From Nonomuraea wenchangensis (GTDB lineage Bacteria > Actinomycetota > Actinomycetes > Streptosporangiales > Streptosporangiaceae), in the NCBI RefSeq assembly GCF_900111685.1, contig NZ_FOHX01000007.1, forward strand, positions 297,986-361,985: 64,000 nt of DNA, written 5' to 3'. Both the position numbers and the translations under genes were made by a program. This document shows positions 33,381 to 41,007 of the stretch, one piece after another; the stretch's first letter is position 1, and every line of letters begins with the position of its first letter. The notes under the pieces were generated by a model that saw only the letters and a list, made by a program, of their open reading frames with translations, had not been told where the DNA came from and searched no databases.

Positions 33381-34316
33381 ATGCCGCTGCACCCCCAGGC
33401 GCGGGCCTTCCTCGCCACCGCCGGGTCTGACGAGGGCGCCGACCCCGACGCGCGCACGCTGGAGGACATCCAGCTCGCCCGCGCGGCCCCCGACCCGTAC
33501 GTGCTGCACCGCGGCCCGCTGACCACGCTGCCCTTCGTCCGCGACGAGCTGGCCGAAGCCGTCCCGATCCGCGTCTACCGCGCCGACCCCGGCGACGCCC
33601 CGCTGCCGGTCGTCGTCTACTTCCACGGCGGCGGCTTCGTCCACGCCGGCGGCTTCGTCATCGGCGACGTCCGGCGCTCCGACGCGATGGGCCGCTTCCT
33701 CGCCGTCCGCACCGGCGCGGTGGTGGTGTCGGCCGACTACCGGCTCGCCCCCGAGCACCCGTTCCCGGCCGCGGCCGACGACGCCTGGACGGTCGTGCGC
33801 GACATCTTCGCCCGGCCCGCCTTCTACCAGAGCAACGGCGTCGTGGCCGTCGCCGGCGAGAGCGCGGGCGGCAACCTCGCGGCCGTGGCCGCCTGGCAGG
33901 CCCGCGACGCCGGACTGCGCCTGGCCCACCAGGCGCTGGCCTGCCCCCTCCTCGACGCCGCCATGGAGCTGCCCAGCCACCGCGACCACGCCAAGGGCTA
34001 CCTCCTGTCCGCCGCCGAGCTGGCCTGGTCCGTGCGCCTCTACGCCGGCGACGCCGACCCCGCCGACCCGCGGCTGTCGCCGCTGCGGCTGCCCGACCTG
34101 GCCGGCCTGCCGCCCGCGACCGTGGTCACCGCCGAGTACGACGTGCTGCGCGACGAGGGCGAGGCGTACGCCCGCCGCCTGGCCGAGGCCGGCGTGCCGG
34201 TCGAGTGCCGCCGCTGGGACGGCGCCCTGCACGGCTTCACCGCCCTGCCCGGCCTGTTCGACCAGGGCGCCGAGGCCCGCGACTACCTGGCCACCCGGCT
34301 CAGGCAGGCCCTGTGA
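33381..34316 (+). CDS. Alpha/beta hydrolase, hormone-sensitive-lipase family
   Basis: This 311-residue esterase has the oxyanion HGGG (YFHGGGFVHAGG), nucleophile Ser in AGESAGGNLAA, the acid in EYDVLRDEG and the His in LHGFTAL. It is followed 13 bases later by an enoyl-CoA hydratase with a GGAGGA ribosome-binding site, so the two are likely co-transcribed. It cleaves short-chain esters; the physiological substrate is unknown. Confidence 0.9.
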   Translation: MPLHPQARAFLATAGSDEGADPDARTLEDIQLARAAPDPYVLHRGPLTTLPFVRDELAEAVPIRVYRADPGDAPLPVVVYFHGGGFVHAGGFVIGDVRRSDAMGRFLAVRTGAVVVSADYRLAPEHPFPAAADDAWTVVRDIFARPAFYQSNGVVAVAGESAGGNLAAVAAWQARDAGLRLAHQALACPLLDAAMELPSHRDHAKGYLLSAAELAWSVRLYAGDADPADPRLSPLRLPDLAGLPPATVVTAEYDVLRDEGEAYARRLAEAGVPVECRRWDGALHGFTALPGLFDQGAEARDYLATRLRQAL

Positions 34317-34329
34317 GCGAGGAGGACCG

Positions 34330-35127
34330 GTGAAGCACGACGCCTACGCCCGCTACGAGAAGCTGCGCCTCGACACCCCGGCCGACGGCGTGCTGCGCAT
34401 CACGATCAGCGAGCCCGCCCGGCTCAACGCCGTCGACGCCGCCGCCCACCGCGAGCTGGCCGAGATCTGGCGCGACGCCGACCGCGACGACAGCGTGCGG
34501 GCCGTCCTCATCAGGGGCGAGGGCCGGGCGTTCTCCTCCGGCGGCGACCTGTCGATGATCGAGGAGATGATGGCCGACCACGCGACCAGGCTGCGCGTGT
34601 TCGCCGAGGCCCGCGACATCGTCTACAACGTGCTCAACTGCGGCAAGCCCGTCGTCTCCGCCATCCAGGGCCCGGCCGTCGGCGCGGGGCTGGCCGTGGC
34701 GCTGCTCGCCGACATCTCCGTCGCCGGGCGCACCGCCCGCATCATCGACGGCCACACCCGGCTCGGCGTCGCCGCCGGCGACCACGCCGCCATCGTCTGG
34801 CCGCTGCTGTGCGGCCTGGCCAAGGCGAAATACCACCTGCTGCTGTGCGAGCCGGTCACCGGCGAGGAGGCCGAGCGCATGGGGCTGGTCAGCGTCTGCG
34901 TCGACGACGACCAGGTGCACGAGCGGGCCATGGAGCTCGCCGTGCGGCTCGCGTCCGGCGCGCAGGAGGCGATCAGGCTGACCAAATACGCGCTCAACAA
35001 CTGGCTGCGCCTCGCCGGGCCGTCCTTCGACGCCTCGCTGGCCATGGAGTTCCTCGGATTCACCGGTCCCGACATCGCCGAGGGCGTCCGCGCCCTGCGC
35101 GAGAAGCGCCCACCGGCGTTCGGCTGA
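34330..35127 (+). CDS. Enoyl-CoA hydratase/isomerase family protein
   Basis: This 265-residue crotonase has the oxyanion segments AFSSGGDLSMIEE and AVGAGLAVALLADI. One of the two catalytic Glu positions is replaced (region TRLGVAAGDHAA has Asp), so it may be an isomerase or hydrolase rather than a hydratase. GTG start at 34330 after GGAGGA. It is the last gene of the block and is followed by a hairpin at 35256-35281. Confidence 0.87.
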   Translation: MKHDAYARYEKLRLDTPADGVLRITISEPARLNAVDAAAHRELAEIWRDADRDDSVRAVLIRGEGRAFSSGGDLSMIEEMMADHATRLRVFAEARDIVYNVLNCGKPVVSAIQGPAVGAGLAVALLADISVAGRTARIIDGHTRLGVAAGDHAAIVWPLLCGLAKAKYHLLLCEPVTGEEAERMGLVSVCVDDDQVHERAMELAVRLASGAQEAIRLTKYALNNWLRLAGPSFDASLAMEFLGFTGPDIAEGVRALREKRPPAFG

Positions 35128-35255
35128 CGAGGCCGGTTGAAGGAGGGCGGCTCAATGAGGGCGTGTGCTTCCCCGCGCTCCGGGTAGTCGCAGGTCAATG
35201 ACGGACCGTCCGGCGAGGTCGAGAACGCCGCCCCGGCGGACGGGCCGCCCGCGGC

Positions 35256-35281
35256 GATCACGCCAGGGCCCGTGCGTGATC
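35256..35281. terminator. Hairpin between convergent hydratase and methyltransferase genes
   Basis: A perfect 8-base inverted repeat GATCACGC/GCGTGATC with a 10-base loop lies within a 292-base gap that has no other clear feature. It could stop transcription from both sides. Confidence 0.5.
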
Positions 35282-35419
35282 GGCGAGGCGAGGGCAGGCG
35301 GGGTCGATCGGCACCCGGGCGCACCGCGCGGGTGAGCACCTGTGGCGTGAGGTGGTTGAGCCAGAGCTTCCTCCGCCCCGGGTGCACCCGCCCTCTCACC
35401 GGGCGCGGCTCGGGCGGGA

Positions 35420-36010
35420 TCACGCCCGGGGCCGCCGGGCGTGGAAGACGAACGCCGGCGGGGCGTTGCGCCACACCGTCCGGCCCGGCACGACCTCCTC
35501 GAACCGTTCCGCCAGCAGCGCGCGGAACCGCCGCGCCGAGCTGAGCGGGATCGCGTGGATGTAGGAGAAGGTGGTGAACGCGGCGCCCTGACCCATCGCC
35601 GCCGCCACCGCCCCCAGCAGGTCCCGCTGGGCCCGCTCGGGGAAGGCCGCCCACGGCAGCCCGCTGACCACCACGTCCGCCTGCCGCAGCCCCCGCTCCC
35701 GCAGCAGCTCGCCCAGCCGGGCCGCGTCCGCGTGCGCCACGTCAACCAAGGGGAAACGCGCGGCGAGCAGCCGCGCCATCGGCGCGTTCAGCTCCACCGC
35801 CAGATGGTGGCCGCGCCCGCCCAGCCGCTGCTGGATCTCCTCCGTGAAGGGCCCGGTGCCCGGCCCGAGCTCGACGACCGTGGGCTCGCCGCGCTCCGGC
35901 ACCGGCGCGCAGACGGCCGCGGCCAGCCGCCGCGAGCTGGGGGCGACCGCGCCGATCACGGCGGGGGAGCGCAGGAACTGCCCGAGAAAAAGTGCGGTGT
36001 CGTTGGACAT
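35420..36010 (-). CDS. SAM-dependent methyltransferase (phospholipid N-methyltransferase-like)
   Basis: This 196-residue class-I methyltransferase has motif I VVELGPGTGPFTEEI, an acidic LAVELN strand and a VVSGLPWAAFP motif IV, as in COG3963 phospholipid N-methyltransferases and related RNA methylases. Leaderless ATG at 36010. It is divergent from the two-component operon and stands alone. A membrane-lipid substrate is plausible but not proven. Confidence 0.8.
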   Translation of the reverse strand: MSNDTALFLGQFLRSPAVIGAVAPSSRRLAAAVCAPVPERGEPTVVELGPGTGPFTEEIQQRLGGRGHHLAVELNAPMARLLAARFPLVDVAHADAARLGELLRERGLRQADVVVSGLPWAAFPERAQRDLLGAVAAAMGQGAAFTTFSYIHAIPLSSARRFRALLAERFEEVVPGRTVWRNAPPAFVFHARRPRA

Positions 36011-36016
36011 GCGTCG

Positions 36017-36022
36017 AAAGTA
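36017..36022 (-). promoter_or_regulatory. Probable leaderless -10 box (TACTTT) for the methyltransferase gene
   Basis: TACTTT lies 6 bases upstream of the ATG at 36010, with no Shine-Dalgarno sequence. Confidence 0.45.
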
Positions 36023-36126
36023 CGGCCAAGATCCCCCTACACCGCTCCACCCACCGGGCGTACCTGCGGCCAGTAGGAGGAGGCGGCATCCTTCGACCGG
36101 AGGATCAGCGGTTCACGGTGTGCGGA

Positions 36127-36132
36127 TAGCGT
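36127..36132 (+). promoter_or_regulatory. Probable leaderless -10 box (TAGCGT) for the histidine kinase gene
   Basis: TAGCGT ends 6 bases before the ATG at 36139. Confidence 0.45.
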
Positions 36133-36138
36133 GAGTGC

Positions 36139-37731
36139 ATGCGTTGGCGCGGTGTGCCGCTGGATGTCCTCCTGGCGGTTTCGGGAGTGGCACTGGACCT
36201 GTTGACCACCGCCCACGCGGGCGACACGACCTACCTGCCGGCCGAGGCGAACCTGCCGATGGGGGTGCTGGCCGGCCTGCCCATGGGGTTCGTCCGCAGC
36301 CGGCCGGTGCCGGTCACCCTCTACCTCGCCGCGCTGCTCGTCGTCACCGACCAGCTCGGCTCGTACACCTCCAACACCGCGCAGATCCTGCTCTGCGTCG
36401 CGGTCGGCGTGGCCGGGTTCCGCTCCGGGCGGCGCGGCACGGTGCTGGCGACGGCCGCCGCCATCGCCGCGACCGCGGTCAACATCGCCGACCCGGGCAT
36501 CGCGCTCACGGTCAACAGCTGGATGTACTCGGTCCTGCTGCCGGTCGTCCCCGCCGTGCTCGGCGCGTACCTGCGCGGCTCGGCCGACCCGCTGGAGGAG
36601 CGCGACGTCACCCCCGACGCCCTGCTGGCCGCCGGCGGCGTGGCCATCACCGTGCTGAGCACCTGGACCACCTGGCACTCCGGCAGCCAGCCCGTCTGGG
36701 TGGTCGGCCTGCTGGCCGTGGTGGGCGGCCTGTCGCTGGGCGTGGCGAGGCGGCTGCCCGGCCTCGTCCTCCTCGGCCAGGGCGTGCTGCTGGTGTGCGC
36801 CGACACCTATCTCAACGAGGCCGTCAACACCTGCGTGATCCTCACGCTCGTCTCCGTCGGCGTGTTCGCCATGCGGGTGGCGTCGTGGTGGTGGCTGGTG
36901 GCGGCCTACGTCGCCGGCTGCATGCTGACCGCCATCGCCGTCGTCGGCGAGGGCACCGAGGTCACGCCGTTCCGCGTCGGCGTGCTCACGATGCTGGTCG
37001 CCACGCCCATCGCCATCGGCCGCTACCTCGGCATGCGGCAGGCCGCCGCGGCCGCCGAGCGGCTGCGCGCCGAGGAGGCGGCCCGCGCCGCCGTCGCCCA
37101 GGTGCGGGCCGACCAGCTCGCCGAGCGCGAGCGCATCGCCCGCGACGTCCACGACATCGTCGCCCACCACGTCGGCGCCATCGTGCTGCGGGCCAGCGCC
37201 GCCCGCTACACCGCGCCGGACGGCCCGGTCGCCGACGCGCTCACCGACATCCGCGAGACCGGCCACCAGGTGCTGCAGGACCTGCGCGACCTGCTCGACC
37301 TGCTGCGCGAGCCCGAGCGCCAGCCGCACCTGCTGGCCGACCCCACCGACGTGGTACGCGAGTCGGCCGAGCGCATGGCCGCCGCCGGCCTCGTCGTGGA
37401 CCTCCACCTCGACCCCGCCACCGACCAGGCCCCGCTCACCGCTCGCGCCTCGGCGGCGCGCATCGTCCAGGAAGGACTCACGAACGTGCTCAAACACGCC
37501 GGCCCCGGCACCCGGGTCAGCGTCACCGTCGCCCCCGAAGGGGAGGGGCTGGCGGTGGAGATCCGCAACGGCCGCCCGCCCACCCTCATCGAACGCCTGC
37601 CGTCCTCCGGGCGCGGCCTGGCCGGCATGCGCGAACGGGTGCGCGCACTCGGCGGCACCCTCAGCGCCGGCCCCGACGGCGAGGGCGGCTGGCTGCTGGC
37701 CGCGAGCCTGCCCGCGAGGAGCGCCACGTGA
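36139..37731 (+). CDS. Two-component sensor histidine kinase (HisKA_3, NarL-type)
   Basis: This 530-residue membrane kinase has about nine membrane segments in the first 300 residues and a short coiled coil. The dimerisation/phosphoacceptor segment ERERIARDVHDIVAHHVG includes the phospho-His, and a HATPase_c domain follows (IVQEGLTNVLKHAG, GRGLAGMRERV). Its TGA overlaps the response regulator GTG (GTGA). The partner regulator is next door; the signal is unknown, probably membrane-related. Confidence 0.92.
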   Translation: MRWRGVPLDVLLAVSGVALDLLTTAHAGDTTYLPAEANLPMGVLAGLPMGFVRSRPVPVTLYLAALLVVTDQLGSYTSNTAQILLCVAVGVAGFRSGRRGTVLATAAAIAATAVNIADPGIALTVNSWMYSVLLPVVPAVLGAYLRGSADPLEERDVTPDALLAAGGVAITVLSTWTTWHSGSQPVWVVGLLAVVGGLSLGVARRLPGLVLLGQGVLLVCADTYLNEAVNTCVILTLVSVGVFAMRVASWWWLVAAYVAGCMLTAIAVVGEGTEVTPFRVGVLTMLVATPIAIGRYLGMRQAAAAAERLRAEEAARAAVAQVRADQLAERERIARDVHDIVAHHVGAIVLRASAARYTAPDGPVADALTDIRETGHQVLQDLRDLLDLLREPERQPHLLADPTDVVRESAERMAAAGLVVDLHLDPATDQAPLTARASAARIVQEGLTNVLKHAGPGTRVSVTVAPEGEGLAVEIRNGRPPTLIERLPSSGRGLAGMRERVRALGGTLSAGPDGEGGWLLAASLPARSAT

Positions 37732-38399
37732 TCCGCGTCCTGGTGGCCGACGACCAGGCGCTGGTCCGCGCGGGCGTGCGCATGCTGCTGCAGGCCGCGG
37801 GCGACATGGAGGTCATCGGGGAGGCCGAGGACGGCGCCGAGGCGGTCCGGCTGGCCGAGCGGCACCTGCCCGACGTGATCCTCATGGACCTGCGCATGCC
37901 CCGGGTGGACGGGCTGGAGGCGATCAAGCGGGTGCTGGCCGCGCGGCCGGGCATCAGGATCGTCGTGCTGACCACGTTCGCCGAGGACGCCAACGTGCAC
38001 GCCGCCCTCCGCGCCGGAGCGGTCGGCTTCCTGGTCAAGGACGACGAGCCGGAGCGGATGGTGGACGCCGTGCGCCGGGCCGCCACGGGGGAGCAGCTCC
38101 TCGCGCCGTCCGTGCTGCGCCGCGTCGTCGAACGGTTCCTCGCCGCCGAGGAGCAGGCCGCCGCCCCGGTGCCCGCCGGGCTGACCGAGCGCGAGCTGGA
38201 GGTGCTCGCCCTGGTCGGCACCGGCCTGTCCAACGCCGAGATCGCCGAGGAGCTGCACGTCGGGGTGACGACGGTCAAGACCCACATCGCCGCCGCGATG
38301 GACAAGCTGGGGCTGCGCAACCGCATCCAGGCCGCCGTGGTCGCCCACCGCGCGGGCCTGGTGGACGCCGCCTTCCGCCCTGTCCGCCGCGATTCCTGA
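37728..38399 (+). CDS. NarL/FixJ-family response regulator
   Basis: This 223-residue regulator has a receiver domain (acidic VADDQAL, phospho-acceptor Asp in VILMDLRMP, Lys in VKDDEP) and a C-terminal LuxR-type helix-turn-helix (LTERELEVLALVGTGLSNAEIAEELHVGVTTVKTHI). It is translationally coupled to the kinase. No target operator was seen in the window. Confidence 0.93.
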   Translation: MIRVLVADDQALVRAGVRMLLQAAGDMEVIGEAEDGAEAVRLAERHLPDVILMDLRMPRVDGLEAIKRVLAARPGIRIVVLTTFAEDANVHAALRAGAVGFLVKDDEPERMVDAVRRAATGEQLLAPSVLRRVVERFLAAEEQAAAPVPAGLTERELEVLALVGTGLSNAEIAEELHVGVTTVKTHIAAAMDKLGLRNRIQAAVVAHRAGLVDAAFRPVRRDS

Positions 38400-38524
38400 C
38401 CGGCGCTCCCACGTGCTCCGCCGCGGGGCGGACCGGCTCTCATCCCGCAGGCTGACGACGCTCCGAGGCCCGCGTCGCGACCATGAGGTCCCGCACCGAA
38501 CCCTGCTGCGAAAGGACCTCCGAG

Positions 38525-38935
38525 ATGGAGAGCACCACCGTCATGAACCGGCCGGCGGCCGGCCAGGTCTCCGCCGGCCTGCTGTACGCGCTCCGCGTCG
38601 CGATCATCGCCCAGGCCGCCGCGCTGCTGGTGGCGGCCTCGTTCGCCGGGCAGGCGGTCGAGACCGAGTCCCTGGCCGAGACGCACGTGATGGCCGGGAT
38701 GGTGGTCCACCTCATCGCCCTGGTGCAGATCGTGCTGGCCGTGCTCGTCTGGCGGCCGGGCCGCGGCGCGGGCTGGCCCGCCCTGGCCAGCCTCGGGCTG
38801 TTCGTCCTCGGCATGGCCCAGCACTTCACCTGGGCGGTCCTGGGGGCGCACCTGCCCAACGGGGTGACGCTGTTCGGGCTGATCCTCGCGCTGCTGATCT
38901 GGTCGTGGTCGCCGGCAGCCGCCAGGCGCCGCTAA
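38525..38935 (+). CDS. Small four-helix membrane protein
   Basis: This 136-residue protein has four hydrophobic segments at about 15-35, 58-78, 85-105 and 112-130. The ATG at 38525 is preceded by a purine-rich GAAAGGA; a longer start is possible at 38483. Sequence families like this (His-rich first loop LAETHVMAGMVVHLI) are uncharacterised. Its stop codon TAA forms the first part of the trpF -10 box. Confidence 0.6.
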   Translation: MESTTVMNRPAAGQVSAGLLYALRVAIIAQAAALLVAASFAGQAVETESLAETHVMAGMVVHLIALVQIVLAVLVWRPGRGAGWPALASLGLFVLGMAQHFTWAVLGAHLPNGVTLFGLILALLIWSWSPAAARRR

Positions 38936-38938
38936 GGT
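38933..38938 (+). promoter_or_regulatory. Probable leaderless -10 box (TAAGGT) for trpF, overlapping the upstream stop codon
   Basis: TAAGGT begins with the TAA stop of the membrane-protein gene and ends 7 bases before a GTG at 38946. Confidence 0.4.
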
Positions 38939-38945
38939 CGTGAGG

Positions 38946-39539
38946 GTGTACGTCAAGATCTGCGGCCTGAGCGAGCCCGCCCACGTGGCCGCCGCCGTCG
39001 AGGCGGGCGCCGACGCCATCGGGTTCGTCATGACCCGCAGCCCGCGCCGCGTCACGCCCGAGCGCGCCGCCGAGCTGGCCGCGCTGGTGCCCGCGCACGT
39101 CCTGACCGTCGGCGTCTTCCGCGGCGAGGACCCGGAGACGGTCCGGGCGGCGGCGCTGACCTCCGGCGTGCGGGCGATCCAGCTCCACGGCCGTCACCCG
39201 CACGCCGACTTCCTCGCGCTGCGCGACCTCGGCGTCACCCTGGTCCGCGCCGTCGACTCCGGGGCCGACCTGCGCTGCGGCGCCTACGACGAGGACCTTC
39301 TCCTGGTCGACGCCCCGCACGCCGGCTCCGGGCAGCCGTGGGACTGGGCGGCCGTGCGCGGCCGGCCGTCGGGCCGCTGGCTGCTGGCCGGCGGCCTGTC
39401 CCCGCACAACGTCGCCGAGGCGACCGCCGCCGCCGACCCGTGGGGGGTCGACGTGTCGAGCGGCGTCGAGGTCGCGCCCGGGGTGAAGGACCCGGCTCTC
39501 ATCGAGGCGTTCCTCAAGGCGGTGCGCGGTGCCCGCTGA
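38946..39539 (+). CDS. trpF: Phosphoribosylanthranilate isomerase
   Basis: This 197-residue TIM barrel has the catalytic Cys in VKICGLS, the conserved AIQLHGRH strand, the general acid Asp in LLLVDAPH, and GGLSPHNV. It catalyses the third step of tryptophan synthesis. The GTG at 38946 fits the leaderless box; a GTG two codons earlier (38940) is also possible. Many actinobacteria lack a trpF and use bifunctional PriA, so a separate gene here, away from other trp genes, is notable. Confidence 0.9.
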   Translation: MYVKICGLSEPAHVAAAVEAGADAIGFVMTRSPRRVTPERAAELAALVPAHVLTVGVFRGEDPETVRAAALTSGVRAIQLHGRHPHADFLALRDLGVTLVRAVDSGADLRCGAYDEDLLLVDAPHAGSGQPWDWAAVRGRPSGRWLLAGGLSPHNVAEATAAADPWGVDVSSGVEVAPGVKDPALIEAFLKAVRGAR

Positions 39540-39566
39540 GCGGGGCCGGTCCTGGTCGGGGAGAGC

Positions 39567-40361
39567 GTGATGGACGACGTCGCCCACCTGTCCGCCTTAC
39601 GGCGCGCGAGCGACGCGGCCGACCTGGCCCGCGCGCTCGCGTTCCTGCGCGGCTTCGCCCGCCGCCGGGCGCCGCGCGAGGTGCCCGTGCCCGGCGGGGT
39701 GGCCGTGCTCGACGAGCGTTACCCCGGCTCCCACGACGACAACCGCCTCCTCGTGTGGGAGCCCGCCGAGCCGGACGAGGTGCTGCGGGCCGCCGACGAG
39801 GTCCTCGCCGGCCGTGCCCACCGGCTGGTGACGGTCGGCGACGACCGCCTCGGCGAGGCGTTCGCGCCAGCCTTCGCCCGCGCCGGCTACGCCCACGAGG
39901 TCGACCTCGTGATGGCCTTCCGCGGCGCCGTCCCCGAGGACCCGCCCCCGGCCGAGCCCCTGGAGATGGCCGAGCTGGTGGAGGTGCTGCGCCGCGAGTG
40001 GCGCAGCAGCCTGCCCGAGGCGGGCGAGGAGGTGATCGAGGCGCTGGCCCGGCGCGTGGAGAACCGCGTGGCGGGCGCCGACCGGGTGCTCTTCCGCGGC
40101 GTGCGCGCCCCCGGCGGCGAGCTCGCCGCCCGCGCCGACCTCTACCTGCACGGCGGCGTCGCCCAGATCGAGGACGTCTGGACGAGCGAGCAGCACCGCG
40201 GCAGGGGTCACGCCCGCGCGCTGCTGACCGCGCTGCTCGCCGAGGCGGCCGGCGTCGAGCTGATCTTCCTGGTCGCCGACACGGCGGACTGGCCGAAGGA
40301 CTTCTACGCCCGGCTCGGTTTCGCCGGGGTCGGTCGCACGCATTCCTTCCTGCGCTCCTGA
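39567..40361 (+). CDS. GNAT family N-acetyltransferase
   Basis: This 264-residue protein has the acetyl-CoA-binding motif HRGRGHARALL near residue 210, the beta-bulge segment AQIEDVWT and a closing DFYARLGF. The N-terminal half is not recognised, so it may be a two-domain (degenerate-GNAT plus GNAT) protein. Starts at GTG or the next ATG. It may be transcribed together with trpF, 27 bases upstream. Confidence 0.82.
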   Translation: MMDDVAHLSALRRASDAADLARALAFLRGFARRRAPREVPVPGGVAVLDERYPGSHDDNRLLVWEPAEPDEVLRAADEVLAGRAHRLVTVGDDRLGEAFAPAFARAGYAHEVDLVMAFRGAVPEDPPPAEPLEMAELVEVLRREWRSSLPEAGEEVIEALARRVENRVAGADRVLFRGVRAPGGELAARADLYLHGGVAQIEDVWTSEQHRGRGHARALLTALLAEAAGVELIFLVADTADWPKDFYARLGFAGVGRTHSFLRS

Positions 40362-40408
40362 CGGCGGGGCCGGGCCCGACCGGCTGCGCGGGAGTTCGGC
40401 GCACTCAG

Positions 40409-40414
40409 TAGGGT
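40409..40414 (+). promoter_or_regulatory. Probable leaderless -10 box (TAGGGT) for the phosphatidyltransferase gene
   Basis: TAGGGT ends 7 bases before the GTG at 40422. Confidence 0.45.
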
Positions 40415-40421
40415 CTGCTGC

Positions 40422-41003
40422 GTGAGCGAAACTTCCGCCGAGGACCGGATCTGGACGGTTCCCAACCTGCTGAGCTTCCTGCGCCTCCTCGGCGTGCCCG
40501 TGTTCCTGTGGCTCGTCCTCGGGCCGCGGGCGGACGGGTGGGCCATCGGGATCCTCGCCGTCGCGGGCTTCACCGACTGGCTCGACGGAAAGATCGCCCG
40601 GGCGTTCAACCAGACCAGCAAGCTCGGCCGGCTCATCGACCCGGCCGCCGACAAGCTCTACGTCTTCGCCACGATCCTGGCGCTGCTGCTGCGCGAGGTG
40701 ATCCCGTGGTGGCTGGTGCTGGTCATCCTCGCGCGCGAACTCTTCGTCGCGGCTTCCTTCCCCGTCCTCCGCAAGCACGGCTACCGGGCACTTCAGGTGC
40801 ATTTCCTGGGCAAGGCCGCGATGTTCAACCTCATGTACGCCTTCCCCCTCCTCTTCCTTGCCTCCCACTCCGGGTGGTATGCCGATATAGCCCGGATAGT
40901 CGGCTGGGCCTTCGCCCTCTGGGGCACGGGCCTGTACTGGTGGTCCGGATTGCTGTACGTGGTGCAGGTGCGCCGGCTCGTGGTCTCGGCCAAGAAGGAG
41001 TGA
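40422..41003 (+). CDS. CDP-alcohol phosphatidyltransferase (PgsA-like)
   Basis: This 193-residue membrane enzyme has the family signature D-x2-D-G-x2-A-R-x8-G-x3-D-x3-D in DWLDGKIARAFNQTSKLG and onward, and about six membrane segments. It transfers a phosphatidyl group from CDP-diacylglycerol to an alcohol (glycerol-3-phosphate, inositol phosphate or similar). It is followed at once by the guanylyltransferase, which starts 5 bases later, so the two probably form an operon for a phospholipid or mannosylated-lipid pathway. Confidence 0.88.
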   Translation: MSETSAEDRIWTVPNLLSFLRLLGVPVFLWLVLGPRADGWAIGILAVAGFTDWLDGKIARAFNQTSKLGRLIDPAADKLYVFATILALLLREVIPWWLVLVILARELFVAASFPVLRKHGYRALQVHFLGKAAMFNLMYAFPLLFLASHSGWYADIARIVGWAFALWGTGLYWWSGLLYVVQVRRLVVSAKKE

Positions 41004-41007
41004 GCGG

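Noticed and set aside
30849..34232. A 1127-codon open frame on the minus strand across six real genes
   Set aside because: It is a by-product of high GC: the frame opposite several plus-strand genes has few stops. Its sequence is Gly/Arg/His-rich low complexity, and clear SDR, esterase and amidotransferase-like genes run the other way.
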